This document shows, piece after piece, positions 7,518 to 16,598 of a stretch of DNA of 57,327 bases. The first letter of the stretch is position 1; every line of letters begins with the position of its first letter. Source of the stretch: Chloroflexota bacterium (GTDB lineage Bacteria; Chloroflexota; Anaerolineae; Aggregatilineales; Phototrophicaceae). The position numbers and the translations under genes were made by a program. The stretch spans positions 1 through 57,327 of the forward strand of contig JAPOOU010000042.1 in NCBI GenBank assembly GCA_026713245.1, read 5' to 3'. The notes under the pieces are model-generated. The model searched no databases. It was not told where the DNA came from and was given only the letters and a program-made list of their open reading frames with translations.

Positions 7518-10067
7518 ATGGCAGAATTGAAAAGCCTGGACCAGGTTGACCGCGAATCTTTCGGGCCCGCCCCCTCTCCGGTTAGCGGTCAAGCCGTAAA
7601 GGTAGCGCTTTCACCCGGCAAATCTGCGGATTCAGATGGTCCCTTGCGCCTGTCTCTCGATGGCGAGTGGCTGATGGCGGACGGCGGGTCGGAGGAGCAG
7701 CGACTTTCGGGATTTTGGAACGATGCCATGCCGGCCCTTGTGCCCGGCAGCGTGCATACCGCCTTGCTCGCGGCCGGCAGGATACCGGATCCTTATGTCG
7801 GCAGGAATGACGAGATCGCCAAGAAAGAGAGTTTTAAGACTTGGTGGCTCATGCGCCGCTTCGAGCGGCCCGCGGAAGTTGCAAATGCGCGGCTTGTCTT
7901 TGGCGGGATCTGCGATTCGTGCTCGGTTTGGATGAATGGCGAGAAGCTGGGCGATCACAAAGGGATGTTCGCCGAACTGAACTATGACGTTTCCTCATGT
8001 CTTGTGGAGGGCGAAAACACGGTCGTCGTTCGGCTTGATCCTGTGCCGGTTCGCATCAGCAGCGGCGAACCCAACGACTTTTTTCTGGGGATGAATGTGG
8101 GTTGGCTGGATACGGCCGTCATCAACAATATTTACGGCTGGCACTACATTGATTTGCCCACGCTGGGAATTTGGCGTCCCGTTACGCTGCGAGAGCAGCC
8201 CGCGGTATCCATTGAAGATCCCTTTGTCGCGACAATGGACGCCGGCGCCGGCGTCGTCCGGCTTCATACAAGGCTGAAAAGCAGCGGCGCCGGCTTTTCC
8301 GGCAGTCTTCAAGGTTCGGTTGAACCGGAAAACTTCGAGGGAGATGCCTGCCAATTCACCTACGAAGTCGAAGCTTCCGACGAAACCGGGTCGATACTGC
8401 TCGAGATGAAGATCCCGGAAGCCAGGCAGTGGTGGCCTGTCGATTATGGCGAGCCCAATTTATACCGTATGAGACTGAGCTTCGTCTCGCAAGGCAAGGC
8501 GCTTGACTGCAGGGACTTCACCTTTGGTATCCGGACCATTGAAATGGCGCCGCTTCCCGACGGGCCCGATCCGGAACTGTACAACTGGACATTCGTCGTC
8601 AATGGAAAGCCGATTTTCGTCAAAGGCGCGAACTGGTGCACGCTGGATGCCTTGCTGCGTTTTGATCGTGAGCGTTACGAGCGCTTCTTGCATTTGGCGC
8701 GCGATTCGCACATGCAGTTGCTGCGCGCATGGGGCAGCGGTATGCCAGAAACGGACGAGTTTTATGATGTGGCGGACCGCTGCGGTATGATGGTTCTGCA
8801 AGAGTGGCCCACCGCCTGGAACAGCCACCGCATTCAGCCCTACGACATACTGGAAGAAACCGTGCGCCATAATACGATTCGCCTGCGCAATCATCCGTCG
8901 CTGGTGATGTGGGGCGGGGGCAACGAATCAGGCGAGCCCTTTGGCGAGGCGATCGACATGATGGGCAGGTTGAGTTGGGAACTTGACGGCACACGCGCAT
9001 TCCACCGCGGCGAACCCTGGGGCGGCAGCATCCACAGCTACCACGTCTATTGGCAACGCCAGCCGCTTTCATACAATTCTACGCTTTCCGCGCCTTTCAT
9101 CGGTGAATTCGGGCTGGCATCGGTACCCAATCACGAGACCGTTGAGCGTTATTTGCCCGCCGACGAGTTGGTGGCTTGGCCACCGGCGAGCGACAGCGGT
9201 TTCACCCATCATATGCCGGTCTTTAATCTCAAAGCCGAGCAGGCGATCATGTCGCAGTACGTCGCTGACTTCGTAGCGAACGACTCGCTAAAGAACTTCA
9301 TCCTCGGCATGCAAATGGCGCAAGCGACCGGCATGCGGCATACGCTCGAGCTGGCGCGAACGCGCTGGCCGGAGGCAACCGGCGTCTGCTACTACAAGCT
9401 GACCGATAACAATCCCGCGGCCTCTTGGGCGACGGTGGACTGGTATGGCGTTCCCAAGATTGCCTTTCACATATTGCGTCAAGCTTACCGCCCGCGCCAT
9501 GTCTGCGTGCTGTTCAACAGACTGTCATTCGTCGGCGCGCCCGCCAGCTTCCCGGTATTCCTGCTGGACGACAGGGGCGATCTGGACATGCAGAACTGGA
9601 TCGTCAACGTCCGCGCTTTTGGCAGTGATTTGCAGTTTCTTGACCAGTATGGTCATGCCGGCATTGGCTCGCCTGATACGGTCCATCGCCTATTCGACTT
9701 CCGCCTGGACAGCGACCAGACCTGGAACTGCCCCCTGTTTATCGTGGCCGAGATCGGTCTTTTACCGGGCAACAGGATTGTGGACCGTGTCTTCTATTGG
9801 CTGAATTACGCAGAGATTCAAGGCTGCCTGTTCAGCTTGCCGCGGACGCAACTTAGTCTCGTGCGAGACCACTCGGGGTATGTGGCAGTCGGCAATATCG
9901 GCGATCGGCCTGCGGTCGGCGTTCACTTTGTTTGTCCCGAAATCTCCCAGGAGTTCAGTTGCGCTGACAGCTTTTTCTGGCTTGAACCTGGGGAGGAGCG
10001 GCCAATCGAGACAAGCCACCAGACCGGCGCGCGCGTCGCAGCCTGGAATGCGGATGAAACGGGATGA
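7518..10067 (+). CDS. GH2 family beta-mannosidase-like glycoside hydrolase (copy 2)
   Basis: This 849-residue cytoplasmic enzyme parallels copy 1 along its whole length (shared VPGSVHTAL, GSGMPETD, QEWPTAWNSH, RNHPSL). Acid/base Glu is in GGGNESGEP (about E470) and the probable nucleophile in FIGEFGLAS (about E530). The ATG at 7518 has AGGAG six bases upstream; the longer frame from 7473 has no comparable site. It is embedded in the transporter operon between the permeases and the ATPases, which ties the enzyme to the imported substrate. Two diverged copies suggest different linkage or chain-length preference, or separate induction. Confidence 0.9.
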   Translation: MAELKSLDQVDRESFGPAPSPVSGQAVKVALSPGKSADSDGPLRLSLDGEWLMADGGSEEQRLSGFWNDAMPALVPGSVHTALLAAGRIPDPYVGRNDEIAKKESFKTWWLMRRFERPAEVANARLVFGGICDSCSVWMNGEKLGDHKGMFAELNYDVSSCLVEGENTVVVRLDPVPVRISSGEPNDFFLGMNVGWLDTAVINNIYGWHYIDLPTLGIWRPVTLREQPAVSIEDPFVATMDAGAGVVRLHTRLKSSGAGFSGSLQGSVEPENFEGDACQFTYEVEASDETGSILLEMKIPEARQWWPVDYGEPNLYRMRLSFVSQGKALDCRDFTFGIRTIEMAPLPDGPDPELYNWTFVVNGKPIFVKGANWCTLDALLRFDRERYERFLHLARDSHMQLLRAWGSGMPETDEFYDVADRCGMMVLQEWPTAWNSHRIQPYDILEETVRHNTIRLRNHPSLVMWGGGNESGEPFGEAIDMMGRLSWELDGTRAFHRGEPWGGSIHSYHVYWQRQPLSYNSTLSAPFIGEFGLASVPNHETVERYLPADELVAWPPASDSGFTHHMPVFNLKAEQAIMSQYVADFVANDSLKNFILGMQMAQATGMRHTLELARTRWPEATGVCYYKLTDNNPAASWATVDWYGVPKIAFHILRQAYRPRHVCVLFNRLSFVGAPASFPVFLLDDRGDLDMQNWIVNVRAFGSDLQFLDQYGHAGIGSPDTVHRLFDFRLDSDQTWNCPLFIVAEIGLLPGNRIVDRVFYWLNYAEIQGCLFSLPRTQLSLVRDHSGYVAVGNIGDRPAVGVHFVCPEISQEFSCADSFFWLEPGEERPIETSHQTGARVAAWNADETG

Positions 10068-10074
10068 TGCGGTA

Positions 10075-11112
10075 ATGAGCGGTTCATCAGAGGCGCGGAA
10101 ACAGGCGCCATCGATAATCGATGTGGACGACTTGAGTGTGCACTTTCATGTTGACGAAGGCCGGCTCAAGGCAGTTGATCGCGTAAGCTTCACAATCGCC
10201 GAGCGACAGATGTTCGGTCTTATCGGGGAAAGTGGCTGTGGCAAAACCGTGACAGCGCAGTCATTGATGCGCCTGGTGCCGACGCCGGGACAGATTGTCG
10301 GCGGCAGCATTAATTTTTTCGGCGAAGCGGGCGGTAAAACGGATCTGGCTCAGCTCGACGAGTCAGGTTCGGAGATCCGCGCTATACGCGGCAATGAGAT
10401 CGCGATGGTCTTCCAGGAGCCGATGTCCAGCTTGTCGCCAATCCACAGTATCGGGAATCAGCTAATGGAAGCGGTGAGGCTGCATGTCACGCGAAACCGG
10501 CGCGAAGCCTATGAGATCGCGTTGGAAATGCTTGATCTGGTCGGGATCCCCAATCCGGTTCAGCGTATGGGGGAATACCCGCACCACTTTTCGGGCGGCA
10601 TGCGCCAGCGAGTCATGATCGCCATGGCGCTTTCCTGCCAGCCGCGGCTGCTAATCGCTGACGAACCTACCACCGCGTTGGACGTTACAGTGCAAGCGCA
10701 GATACTTGATTTGATCGCGCAATCGCAAGCGCAATTCAATATGGCAGTCCTCTACATTACGCACGATCTGGGGATCATCGCGGAAATATGCGACAAAGTG
10801 GCGGTGATGTATTTGGGTCAGATCGTCGAGCATGGTTCGGTGCGAGACATCTTTCACAACCCACTGCATCCCTATACGCGCCGATTGCTGGCGTCGACGC
10901 CGCGCATTGGGCAGCGGACGTCTCGCTTGCTGACGATTGAAGGGACGGTGCCGACGCCAATTGATTTGCCCATTGCCTGTGGCTTTTGCGCGCGCTGTCC
11001 GGATCGCATGGACGGGTTTTGTGATGTTGCCATGCCGGCGCTGGTAGAGATTGAAGACAATCATTTCGCGCGCTGTTTTTTGCATGACGAGCGGCAGGAA
11101 GCTGTCCAATGA
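10075..11112 (+). CDS. ABC transporter ATP-binding protein, DppD/OppD family
   Basis: This is the first of two ATPases energising the importer. It shows Walker A GESGCGKT, signature SGGMRQR, Walker [13 protein letters not shown], and the C-terminal oligopeptide-transporter extension with cysteines ([15 protein letters not shown]). That Cys cluster is common in this family, sometimes binding a metal cluster. The frame is open well upstream inside the GH2 gene; I chose ATG 10075, seven bases after the GH2 stop, but ATG 10054 is equally possible since neither has a clear ribosome-binding site. It overlaps the next gene by ATGA. Confidence 0.92.
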   Translation: MSGSSEARKQAPSIIDVDDLSVHFHVDEGRLKAVDRVSFTIAERQMFGLIGESGCGKTVTAQSLMRLVPTPGQIVGGSINFFGEAGGKTDLAQLDESGSEIRAIRGNEIAMVFQEPMSSLSPIHSIGNQLMEAVRLHVTRNRREAYEIALEMLDLVGIPNPVQRMGEYPHHFSGGMRQRVMIAMALSCQPRLLIADEPTTALDVTVQAQILDLIAQSQAQFNMAVLYITHDLGIIAEICDKVAVMYLGQIVEHGSVRDIFHNPLHPYTRRLLASTPRIGQRTSRLLTIEGTVPTPIDLPIACGFCARCPDRMDGFCDVAMPALVEIEDNHFARCFLHDERQEAVQ

Positions 11113-12131
11113 GCGCGCAGCCGATCTTAAAGGTGGAGGGACTAAAGAAATACTTCCCGGTAGAAAAGGGCTTTCTCCGACGCGTTGTCGGTCAGGTAAA
11201 GGCGGTCGACGGAGTTAGTTTGGAGATCGCTCCCGGCGAGACCCTTGGACTGGTAGGCGAGTCTGGATCCGGGAAGACGACAGTTGGCCGCTGCATCTTG
11301 CGCGCGCTCAAACCGACGCAAGGCTCGATTCAGTTTCAGATCGCTGAGGATCGGATCGTTGACATGGCGCAGTTGAGCGACCGAGAGTTGCGCGTCGTCC
11401 GGCCACAGGCAAATATGATCTTCCAGGATCCTTTTTATTCGTTAGATCCGCGCTGGACTATTTTGGATATCGTAGGTGAACCGCTTAGACTGGCGAAGTT
11501 GGCAAGGGGCAAAGAACTCGAAGATCGGGTGGCGTATTTGATGGAGGTTGTCGGCCTCGAGGCCAAGCACCTAAGGCGCTATCCGCACGCATTCAGTGGC
11601 GGGCAGCGTCAGCGCATCGGCGTGGCCAGGGCTCTGGCGACCAATCCCCGCCTAATTATTGCTGACGAGCCGGTTTCCGCGCTTGACGTTTCGACACAAG
11701 CGCAGATACTCAATTTGCTGCAGGATTTACAGCGAGAATTTGGTCTGTCGTATTTGTTTATCGCTCACGACTTGAGTGTTGTCGAGCATATATCAGACCG
11801 AGTCGCGGTGATGTACGTGGGCAAGATAGTCGAGGTCGCCAAACGCGACCAACTGTTTTTCTTCCCGAAACATCCCTATACCGAAGCCTTGCTGTCCGCC
11901 GTGCCGACCCCGGATCCTGATGTCGAGAAGGAACGCATAATTTTGCCTGGCGAAATCGCCAATCCGGCCGACCCGCCCGCGGGCTGCTATTTTCACCCGC
12001 GCTGCCGATATGCAAAGGCGATCTGCCGCGAGGAAGAACCGACCTTGCGCGAGGTGTCGCCGGGGCAATGGGCGTCTTGTCATTTCGCGGAGGAACTCAG
12101 CCTGGCCGGCGCTCCGCAACAGACGAACTGA
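11109..12131 (+). CDS. ABC transporter ATP-binding protein, DppF/OppF family
   Basis: This 340-residue protein is the second ATPase of the heterodimer. Walker A is GESGSGKTT, signature SGGQRQR, Walker [13 protein letters not shown], followed by the oligo_HPY C-terminal region ([17 protein letters not shown]). Its start overlaps the preceding stop (ATGA), so the two ATPases are translationally coupled and made in equal amounts. It is the last gene of the plus-strand transporter operon. Confidence 0.93.
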   Translation: MSAQPILKVEGLKKYFPVEKGFLRRVVGQVKAVDGVSLEIAPGETLGLVGESGSGKTTVGRCILRALKPTQGSIQFQIAEDRIVDMAQLSDRELRVVRPQANMIFQDPFYSLDPRWTILDIVGEPLRLAKLARGKELEDRVAYLMEVVGLEAKHLRRYPHAFSGGQRQRIGVARALATNPRLIIADEPVSALDVSTQAQILNLLQDLQREFGLSYLFIAHDLSVVEHISDRVAVMYVGKIVEVAKRDQLFFFPKHPYTEALLSAVPTPDPDVEKERIILPGEIANPADPPAGCYFHPRCRYAKAICREEEPTLREVSPGQWASCHFAEELSLAGAPQQTN

Positions 12132-12211
12132 CCGCAACGCAGGCCGCGACGACACCGCTTTTGGACGTTCCTTGGCTCTTCGGACTGGAGCAGTGGCGGA
12201 AGATAAGACAA

Positions 12212-12235
12212 GGGTGGCGGGGATTCGCGCCACCC
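12212..12235 (-). terminator. terminator hairpin after icd
   Basis: An 8-bp perfect stem (GGGTGGCG 12212-12219 / CGCCACCC 12228-12235) lies between the converging stops of the ATPase gene and icd. Read on the minus strand it is followed by TTGTCTTATCTT, a moderate T-tract. On the plus strand no T-run follows. Confidence 0.6.
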
Positions 12236-12250
12236 GCAACCCTAGTCAGA

Positions 12251-13507
12251 TTAGACGATATCCATATTCTCGATGATGCGCGTCGCGAATTCGCTCGTGG
12301 CGACCTTGGTGGCATTTTCCATTTGGCGCGCGAAATCATAGGTGACGCAGCGCTGTTCGATCGTCTTTTCATAGGCTTTGGTTATCAGCTCAGCCGCCTC
12401 AAACCAGTTCAGATGTTCCAGCATCATGACGCCGCTAAAGAGCAGGGAACCGGGATTGACCATATCTTTGTTGGTGTATTTCGGCGCGGTCCCGTGGGTG
12501 GCCTCGAACAGGGCGATCTCGTCGCCGATATTGGCGCCGGGAGCGATGCCGACGCCGCCGACCTCGGCCGCAAGCGCGTCGCTGAGGTAGTCGCCGTTGA
12601 GATTGGTCGTGGCGATGACATCGTGCTCGCGGGGGCGCAAGAGCATCTTCTGGAACATGATATCGGCAATGGTGTCCTGGATCAGAATCTTGCCGTCGGG
12701 CACCCGCCCGTCGTGTTTGTCGGCGACCTCGTCCCAGGAGATAGTTTCTTGCGGGAATTCCTCGCGCGCCAGCTCGTAGCCCCACTTTTGAAATGCGCCT
12801 TCCGTGAACTTCTGGATATTGCCTTTGTGAACCAGCGTAACGCTGCTGCGGCGGCGCTCGATGGCGTATTGAATGGCAGCGCGTATCAAGCGTTTGCTGC
12901 CAAAGGGACTGATCGGCTTAATGCCGAGACCGGCATCAGGGAAAAAGTTCGTGGCGCCCAACTCGTTCTTGAGAAAGTCCGCTAACTTCTTGTTCTCCTC
13001 GGAGCCGGATTCGAATTCGATGCCCGCGTAGGTATCTTCGGTATTCTCGCGAAAGATGACCACATCGACGTCTTCAGGATGCCTTAAGGGGCTGGGTACG
13101 CCGCTGAACCAGCGTACCGGGCGTACACAACTATACAGGTCAAGCACTTGGCGCAAGGTGACGTTTAGACTGCGAAAACCGCCTCCGACGGGCGTTGTTA
13201 AGGGGCCCTTGATTCCGACCTTGTATTCGCGAAAAGCATCGAAGGTCTCTTCCGGCATGTAATTGCCGCCATAAACGCCGGCCGCTTTCTCGCCAGCGTA
13301 GACTTCCATCCAGGAGACTGCTTTGCTGCCGCCATATGCTTTGTCTACTGCCGCGTCCCAGATGCGTTTGCTGGCGGTCATGATGTCGTAACCGATCCCG
13401 TCACCTTCAATGAACAGCAGAATCGGGTTGTCCGGAACATTCATGCTGCCATTGGAGAATGTGATCTTGTCGCCGGTGGCTGGCGCAGATATGTGCTCGT
13501 AAGCCAT
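12251..13507 (-). CDS. icd: NADP-dependent isocitrate dehydrogenase
   Basis: This 418-residue enzyme oxidises isocitrate to 2-oxoglutarate in the citric acid cycle and makes NADPH. It is the E. coli-type subfamily: substrate loop [13 protein letters not shown] (containing the Ser that AceK phosphorylates in enterobacteria), [15 protein letters not shown], metal-binding DTIADIMFQ, and [11 protein letters not shown], where Lys-Tyr after the Pro indicates NADP rather than NAD. An AAGGAG site lies upstream (13519-13524), spaced somewhat long. No other cycle genes adjoin it. Nothing in the window encodes AceK. Confidence 0.96.
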   Translation of the reverse strand: MAYEHISAPATGDKITFSNGSMNVPDNPILLFIEGDGIGYDIMTASKRIWDAAVDKAYGGSKAVSWMEVYAGEKAAGVYGGNYMPEETFDAFREYKVGIKGPLTTPVGGGFRSLNVTLRQVLDLYSCVRPVRWFSGVPSPLRHPEDVDVVIFRENTEDTYAGIEFESGSEENKKLADFLKNELGATNFFPDAGLGIKPISPFGSKRLIRAAIQYAIERRRSSVTLVHKGNIQKFTEGAFQKWGYELAREEFPQETISWDEVADKHDGRVPDGKILIQDTIADIMFQKMLLRPREHDVIATTNLNGDYLSDALAAEVGGVGIAPGANIGDEIALFEATHGTAPKYTNKDMVNPGSLLFSGVMMLEHLNWFEAAELITKAYEKTIEQRCVTYDFARQMENATKVATSEFATRIIENMDIV

Positions 13508-13554
13508 CTTTCAATGGTCTCCTTTTCGTTTGGCTCGATCAGTCTAATCGCGGG

Positions 13555-13582
13555 ATTATATCACAGAATGCGTGCGCTTGAA
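13555..13582 (-). promoter_or_regulatory. icd promoter
   Basis: Read on the minus strand: TTCAAG (13577-13582), 16 bases, then an extended -10 TGA-TATAAT (13555-13563). The predicted start of transcription is about 40 bases before the icd ATG. Confidence 0.65.
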
Positions 13583-13934
13583 TCGGTGTGTTAGGTCCAG
13601 GCGCGCTTATGCCTTTACCAGGGCGCTCCGGCAACATTACGTATATGAAACTGCACCGTGTCTATCAATAGATGAGCGCGCTCCGACTGATTGTTGTGTA
13701 TTGAGACCTCGGCGTCCGCCCTTTTTTGAATGGCGCGCCAGCGGTCTTCAGCCGGAAGACCAGATTAGCGCTAGACCGGACGGATGCCAGCCACCGCTGG
13801 ATCGAAGGCGATGAGAGTAGGCATAATCGCTAATCAAACGAGCGATACGATGACGAAATCGCCCTTTGTTTATTCACGTCGCGAGAGCATAATCTTGGAC
13901 TAGAATGTATCAGGCAGACCCAAGGTTAACATAG
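13583..13934. other. intergenic region without a supported gene
   Basis: About 350 bases between the icd promoter and the amino-sugar cassette. An 80-codon plus-strand frame (13572-13814) has no ribosome-binding site and an arginine-rich, low-complexity translation, so I do not call it. TAGAAT at 13901-13906 is a possible -10 for the downstream genes, without a good -35. Confidence 0.5.
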
Positions 13935-14861
13935 ATGCACATCGTCTTGCTATGTGCGACAAATCGCGGATATCGCTTTGCCGAAACATTGTTTGATATT
14001 GGGCAGGGTCATCGCTTCACTGTCTTCAGTTTCCAGGAGACGCCTTGGGAACCGCGGTATTTCGCCGAGATCAAGCATTTGACGCTCGAACGCGGTCATG
14101 AGTTCAATGAAGCGCGAAACGTGGCGCAGTCAAAATGGGAGGGCTTTTGGGCAAGTGAGTCGGTCGACTTGATGCTCATGGTAAGCTGGCGATACTTGGT
14201 GCCGACAAGCGTTTTTCAACGCGCGCGGCGAGGCACTTATGTTTTTCACGACTCGCTTTTGCCCAAGTACCGTGGCTTTGCGCCCACCGTTTGGGCAATT
14301 AGAAACGGCGAAAGCGAATTAGGCGTTACGCTTTTCCAAGCGGTGGAAGACGTCGACGCCGGCGACATCGTTGATCAGCGCCGGGTTGCGATTGGCGCCT
14401 GCGATTCTGTCGGCGACGTGATGAGGCGCGTAACAGGTACCTACCTGGATATCGTTAGAGACAATTTTTCCAGTCTGCTTAGCGGAAACTTTGAGAAAAA
14501 GCCGCAAGACCATGACGCGGCCACGTATACATGTAAATGGACGCCCGACGACGGTCTAATTAATTGGAACGATACCTCACAAGCGGTCTTCGACCTGATC
14601 CGCGCGACGAGCAAGCCATATCCCGGCGCGTTCACCTATCTGAATAATCGAAAACTTACGGTTTGGTCGGCTGAATTGCTGGCATCACCGCGTCAGTATG
14701 TCTCGTCGGCGCCGGGTCGTGTGCTTGAGATACGGGACGATGTCGGATGTCTCGTGTTGACGGGTGAAGGTTGCATTCTGTTAAAGACTGTCCAGTTTGA
14801 AGGTGAGCCGGTCATAAACGCATCCAAGGCGCTCAATTCGCTTTCCCAGACACTCGGCTAA
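13935..14861 (+). CDS. formyltransferase-family protein (Fmt/ArnA N-terminal type), atypical active site
   Basis: This 308-residue protein has the formyl_trans_N fold. It carries the loop FHDSLLPKYRG, the downstream GVTLFQAVEDVDAGDI, and a C-terminal domain like that of methionyl-tRNA and sugar formyltransferases. Known members use 10-formyl-tetrahydrofolate and an Asn-x-His plus Asp active site. Here His (about H105) and Asp (about D141) are present, but the Asn position is Val (about V103). It is much more likely a UDP/dTDP-aminosugar N-formyltransferase than the tRNA enzyme, because the next genes are an ArnC-like transferase and WecD- and WecE-like enzymes. Activity is uncertain because of the missing Asn. 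Confidence 0.75.
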   Translation: MHIVLLCATNRGYRFAETLFDIGQGHRFTVFSFQETPWEPRYFAEIKHLTLERGHEFNEARNVAQSKWEGFWASESVDLMLMVSWRYLVPTSVFQRARRGTYVFHDSLLPKYRGFAPTVWAIRNGESELGVTLFQAVEDVDAGDIVDQRRVAIGACDSVGDVMRRVTGTYLDIVRDNFSSLLSGNFEKKPQDHDAATYTCKWTPDDGLINWNDTSQAVFDLIRATSKPYPGAFTYLNNRKLTVWSAELLASPRQYVSSAPGRVLEIRDDVGCLVLTGEGCILLKTVQFEGEPVINASKALNSLSQTLG

Positions 14862-14872
14862 AGGAACTATTG

Positions 14873-15814
14873 ATGCCGTCTGTATCCGTGGTGATACCGG
14901 TCTTTCGCAGCGAGAAGAGCATTGCTTTGGTGGTCCGGCAGTTAGCCGAGGCGCTTCCACAGATGACTAATAGTTATGAAGTTATATTGGTTGAAGACAA
15001 CGGCGACGATGGAAGTTGGCTGGCTATAGAGTCTCTGGCTGGCGAATTCGAATGGGTGCGCGGTTTTCGGCTGATGCGGAATTACGGGCAACACAGCGCG
15101 CTGCTATGTGGCATCAGAGCGGCGAATTACGAGATCATTGTGACGATGGATGACGACTTGCAGCATCCGGTTGACAAGTTCCCGCACTTAGTAGCGCTAT
15201 TGAGCGAAGGCTACGATGTCGCATACGGGACGCCGCAGCGAGAGCGGCACAGTCTATTGCGCAATCTGGCTTCTATTCTAACCAAGTGGGTCTTGCAAGG
15301 AGCGATGGGCGCGGAAACCGCGCGGAGCATTAGCGCTTTCCGCGCATTCCGTACCAGCTTGCGCGACTCATTTGCCAACTATGACGGTCCCTTGGTCAAT
15401 ATCGACGTCTTACTGACTTGGGGAACAACGCGTTTTGTAGCCATTCCTACGCCCCATGCGCCAAGAACATTAGGCAAATCGAACTATTCGTTTGGCAAAC
15501 TTATCACGCATACGTTTAACCTGGTGACTGGCTTCAGCACGCTTCCATTGCGTTTTGCCAGCGCGATAGGATTGCTCTTGACGTTATTTGGATTCATAAT
15601 CCTCATATATATATTGCTGAGTCAGATTTTGGCATTCCAATTTGAGGTGCCTGGATTTACATTTATCGTCTCGTTGATATCGATTTTTGCCGGGGCGCAG
15701 ATGTTTACCTTGGGAATCATCGGAGAATACCTGGCGCGAATGCACTTGCGCATCATGGACAAACCGGCGTACATAGTTAGACAGTCAACGGAAGACATGG
15801 AATCCGTTCAATAG
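14873..15814 (+). CDS. GT2 glycosyltransferase, ArnC/GtrB-like polyprenyl-phosphate sugar transferase
   Basis: This 313-residue protein has a GT-A domain (VSVVIPVFRSEKSI; DDDLQHP metal-binding motif) and two C-terminal membrane helices (about 225-295). That layout is typical of enzymes moving a nucleotide-activated sugar to undecaprenyl phosphate on the cytoplasmic face, such as ArnC and GtrB. ATG 14873 has AAGGA seven bases upstream; the preceding in-frame TTG is less likely. It follows the formyltransferase-like gene by 11 bases and overlaps the acetyltransferase start. Confidence 0.88.
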   Translation: MPSVSVVIPVFRSEKSIALVVRQLAEALPQMTNSYEVILVEDNGDDGSWLAIESLAGEFEWVRGFRLMRNYGQHSALLCGIRAANYEIIVTMDDDLQHPVDKFPHLVALLSEGYDVAYGTPQRERHSLLRNLASILTKWVLQGAMGAETARSISAFRAFRTSLRDSFANYDGPLVNIDVLLTWGTTRFVAIPTPHAPRTLGKSNYSFGKLITHTFNLVTGFSTLPLRFASAIGLLLTLFGFIILIYILLSQILAFQFEVPGFTFIVSLISIFAGAQMFTLGIIGEYLARMHLRIMDKPAYIVRQSTEDMESVQ

Positions 15815-16557
15815 TGAAAAACCAGCTCGTCAGATTCTTGTCTTGGGATACAGATCACTTCGGGCATCGTATGGGTCGAGCCAAGATCCACCGCCTGGAC
15901 GAAGAATCCTATCAACTGCTGAAGGATTCCTGTAAGAAAGCGGATTTAGACTGTTTGTATTTTCTTGCGGATGCGGGCGATCAAGCAACCATTCTGGAAT
16001 TGCAGCGTCATGGCTTCATCTTCGTTGATATCCGTATCACATTTGAGCGAAAGGTTCCGGACTCGTCGCCGCCGCGATCCGACGGAAACGCAATCACGCG
16101 GTCGTCTATCGTCGGCGATTTGGATGCCTTGGCGGCAATCGCCCGGGACAGCTTTAGGTCGACGCGGTTTTTCGCCGATCCCTTTCTGAACAATGAAAAA
16201 GCCGCTACTATGTACCAGATCTGGCTCAGAAAGAGCCTTAACACAGATTATGCTGATCGAGTGGTAGTGGCCGAAGTCAATCACGAAAGCGTCGGTTTCG
16301 TAACTTGTCACCTGGACAGACAATCGAGCGCAGGAAAGATTGGTCTGGTTGCTCTGTCGCAGTCCGCGCAGGGCAAAGGCCTGTCGCAGACGATGGTGCT
16401 GCATGCGCTGGAGTGGTTTCGGGGCCAAGGAATGAAGCGCGTAAGTGTTGTAACCCAGGGCCACAATATCGCAGCGCAGCGGTTGTATCAGCGTTGCGGC
16501 TTTGTGACTCGGTCCACAGAGTTGTGGTATCACAAATGGTTCCGGAATACACCGTGA
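15814..16557 (+). CDS. GNAT N-acetyltransferase, WecD (dTDP-fucosamine acetyltransferase)-like
   Basis: This 247-residue protein has an N-terminal domain beginning LSWDTDHFG, as in WecD-type enzymes, and a C-terminal GNAT domain (QSAQGKGLSQTMVLHAL acetyl-CoA loop; AAQRLYQRCGFV). It would acetylate the amino group of a dTDP-4-amino-4,6-dideoxysugar. It starts with GTG overlapping the previous TAG stop by one base, so it is coupled to the glycosyltransferase. The next gene is the aminotransferase that would make its substrate, which supports the assignment. Confidence 0.78.
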   Translation: MKNQLVRFLSWDTDHFGHRMGRAKIHRLDEESYQLLKDSCKKADLDCLYFLADAGDQATILELQRHGFIFVDIRITFERKVPDSSPPRSDGNAITRSSIVGDLDALAAIARDSFRSTRFFADPFLNNEKAATMYQIWLRKSLNTDYADRVVVAEVNHESVGFVTCHLDRQSSAGKIGLVALSQSAQGKGLSQTMVLHALEWFRGQGMKRVSVVTQGHNIAAQRLYQRCGFVTRSTELWYHKWFRNTP

Positions 16558-16598
16558 ACGCACTCAGCCGTACCGGAAACTGAAGAATTCGCAGATTT

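Noticed and set aside
12068..12985. 305-codon plus-strand frame
   Set aside because: Antisense to icd and overlaps the end of the ATPase gene; no family signature.
13572..13814. 80-codon plus-strand frame
   Set aside because: No ribosome-binding site, Arg- and Cys-rich shadow-like composition, and overlap with the icd promoter.
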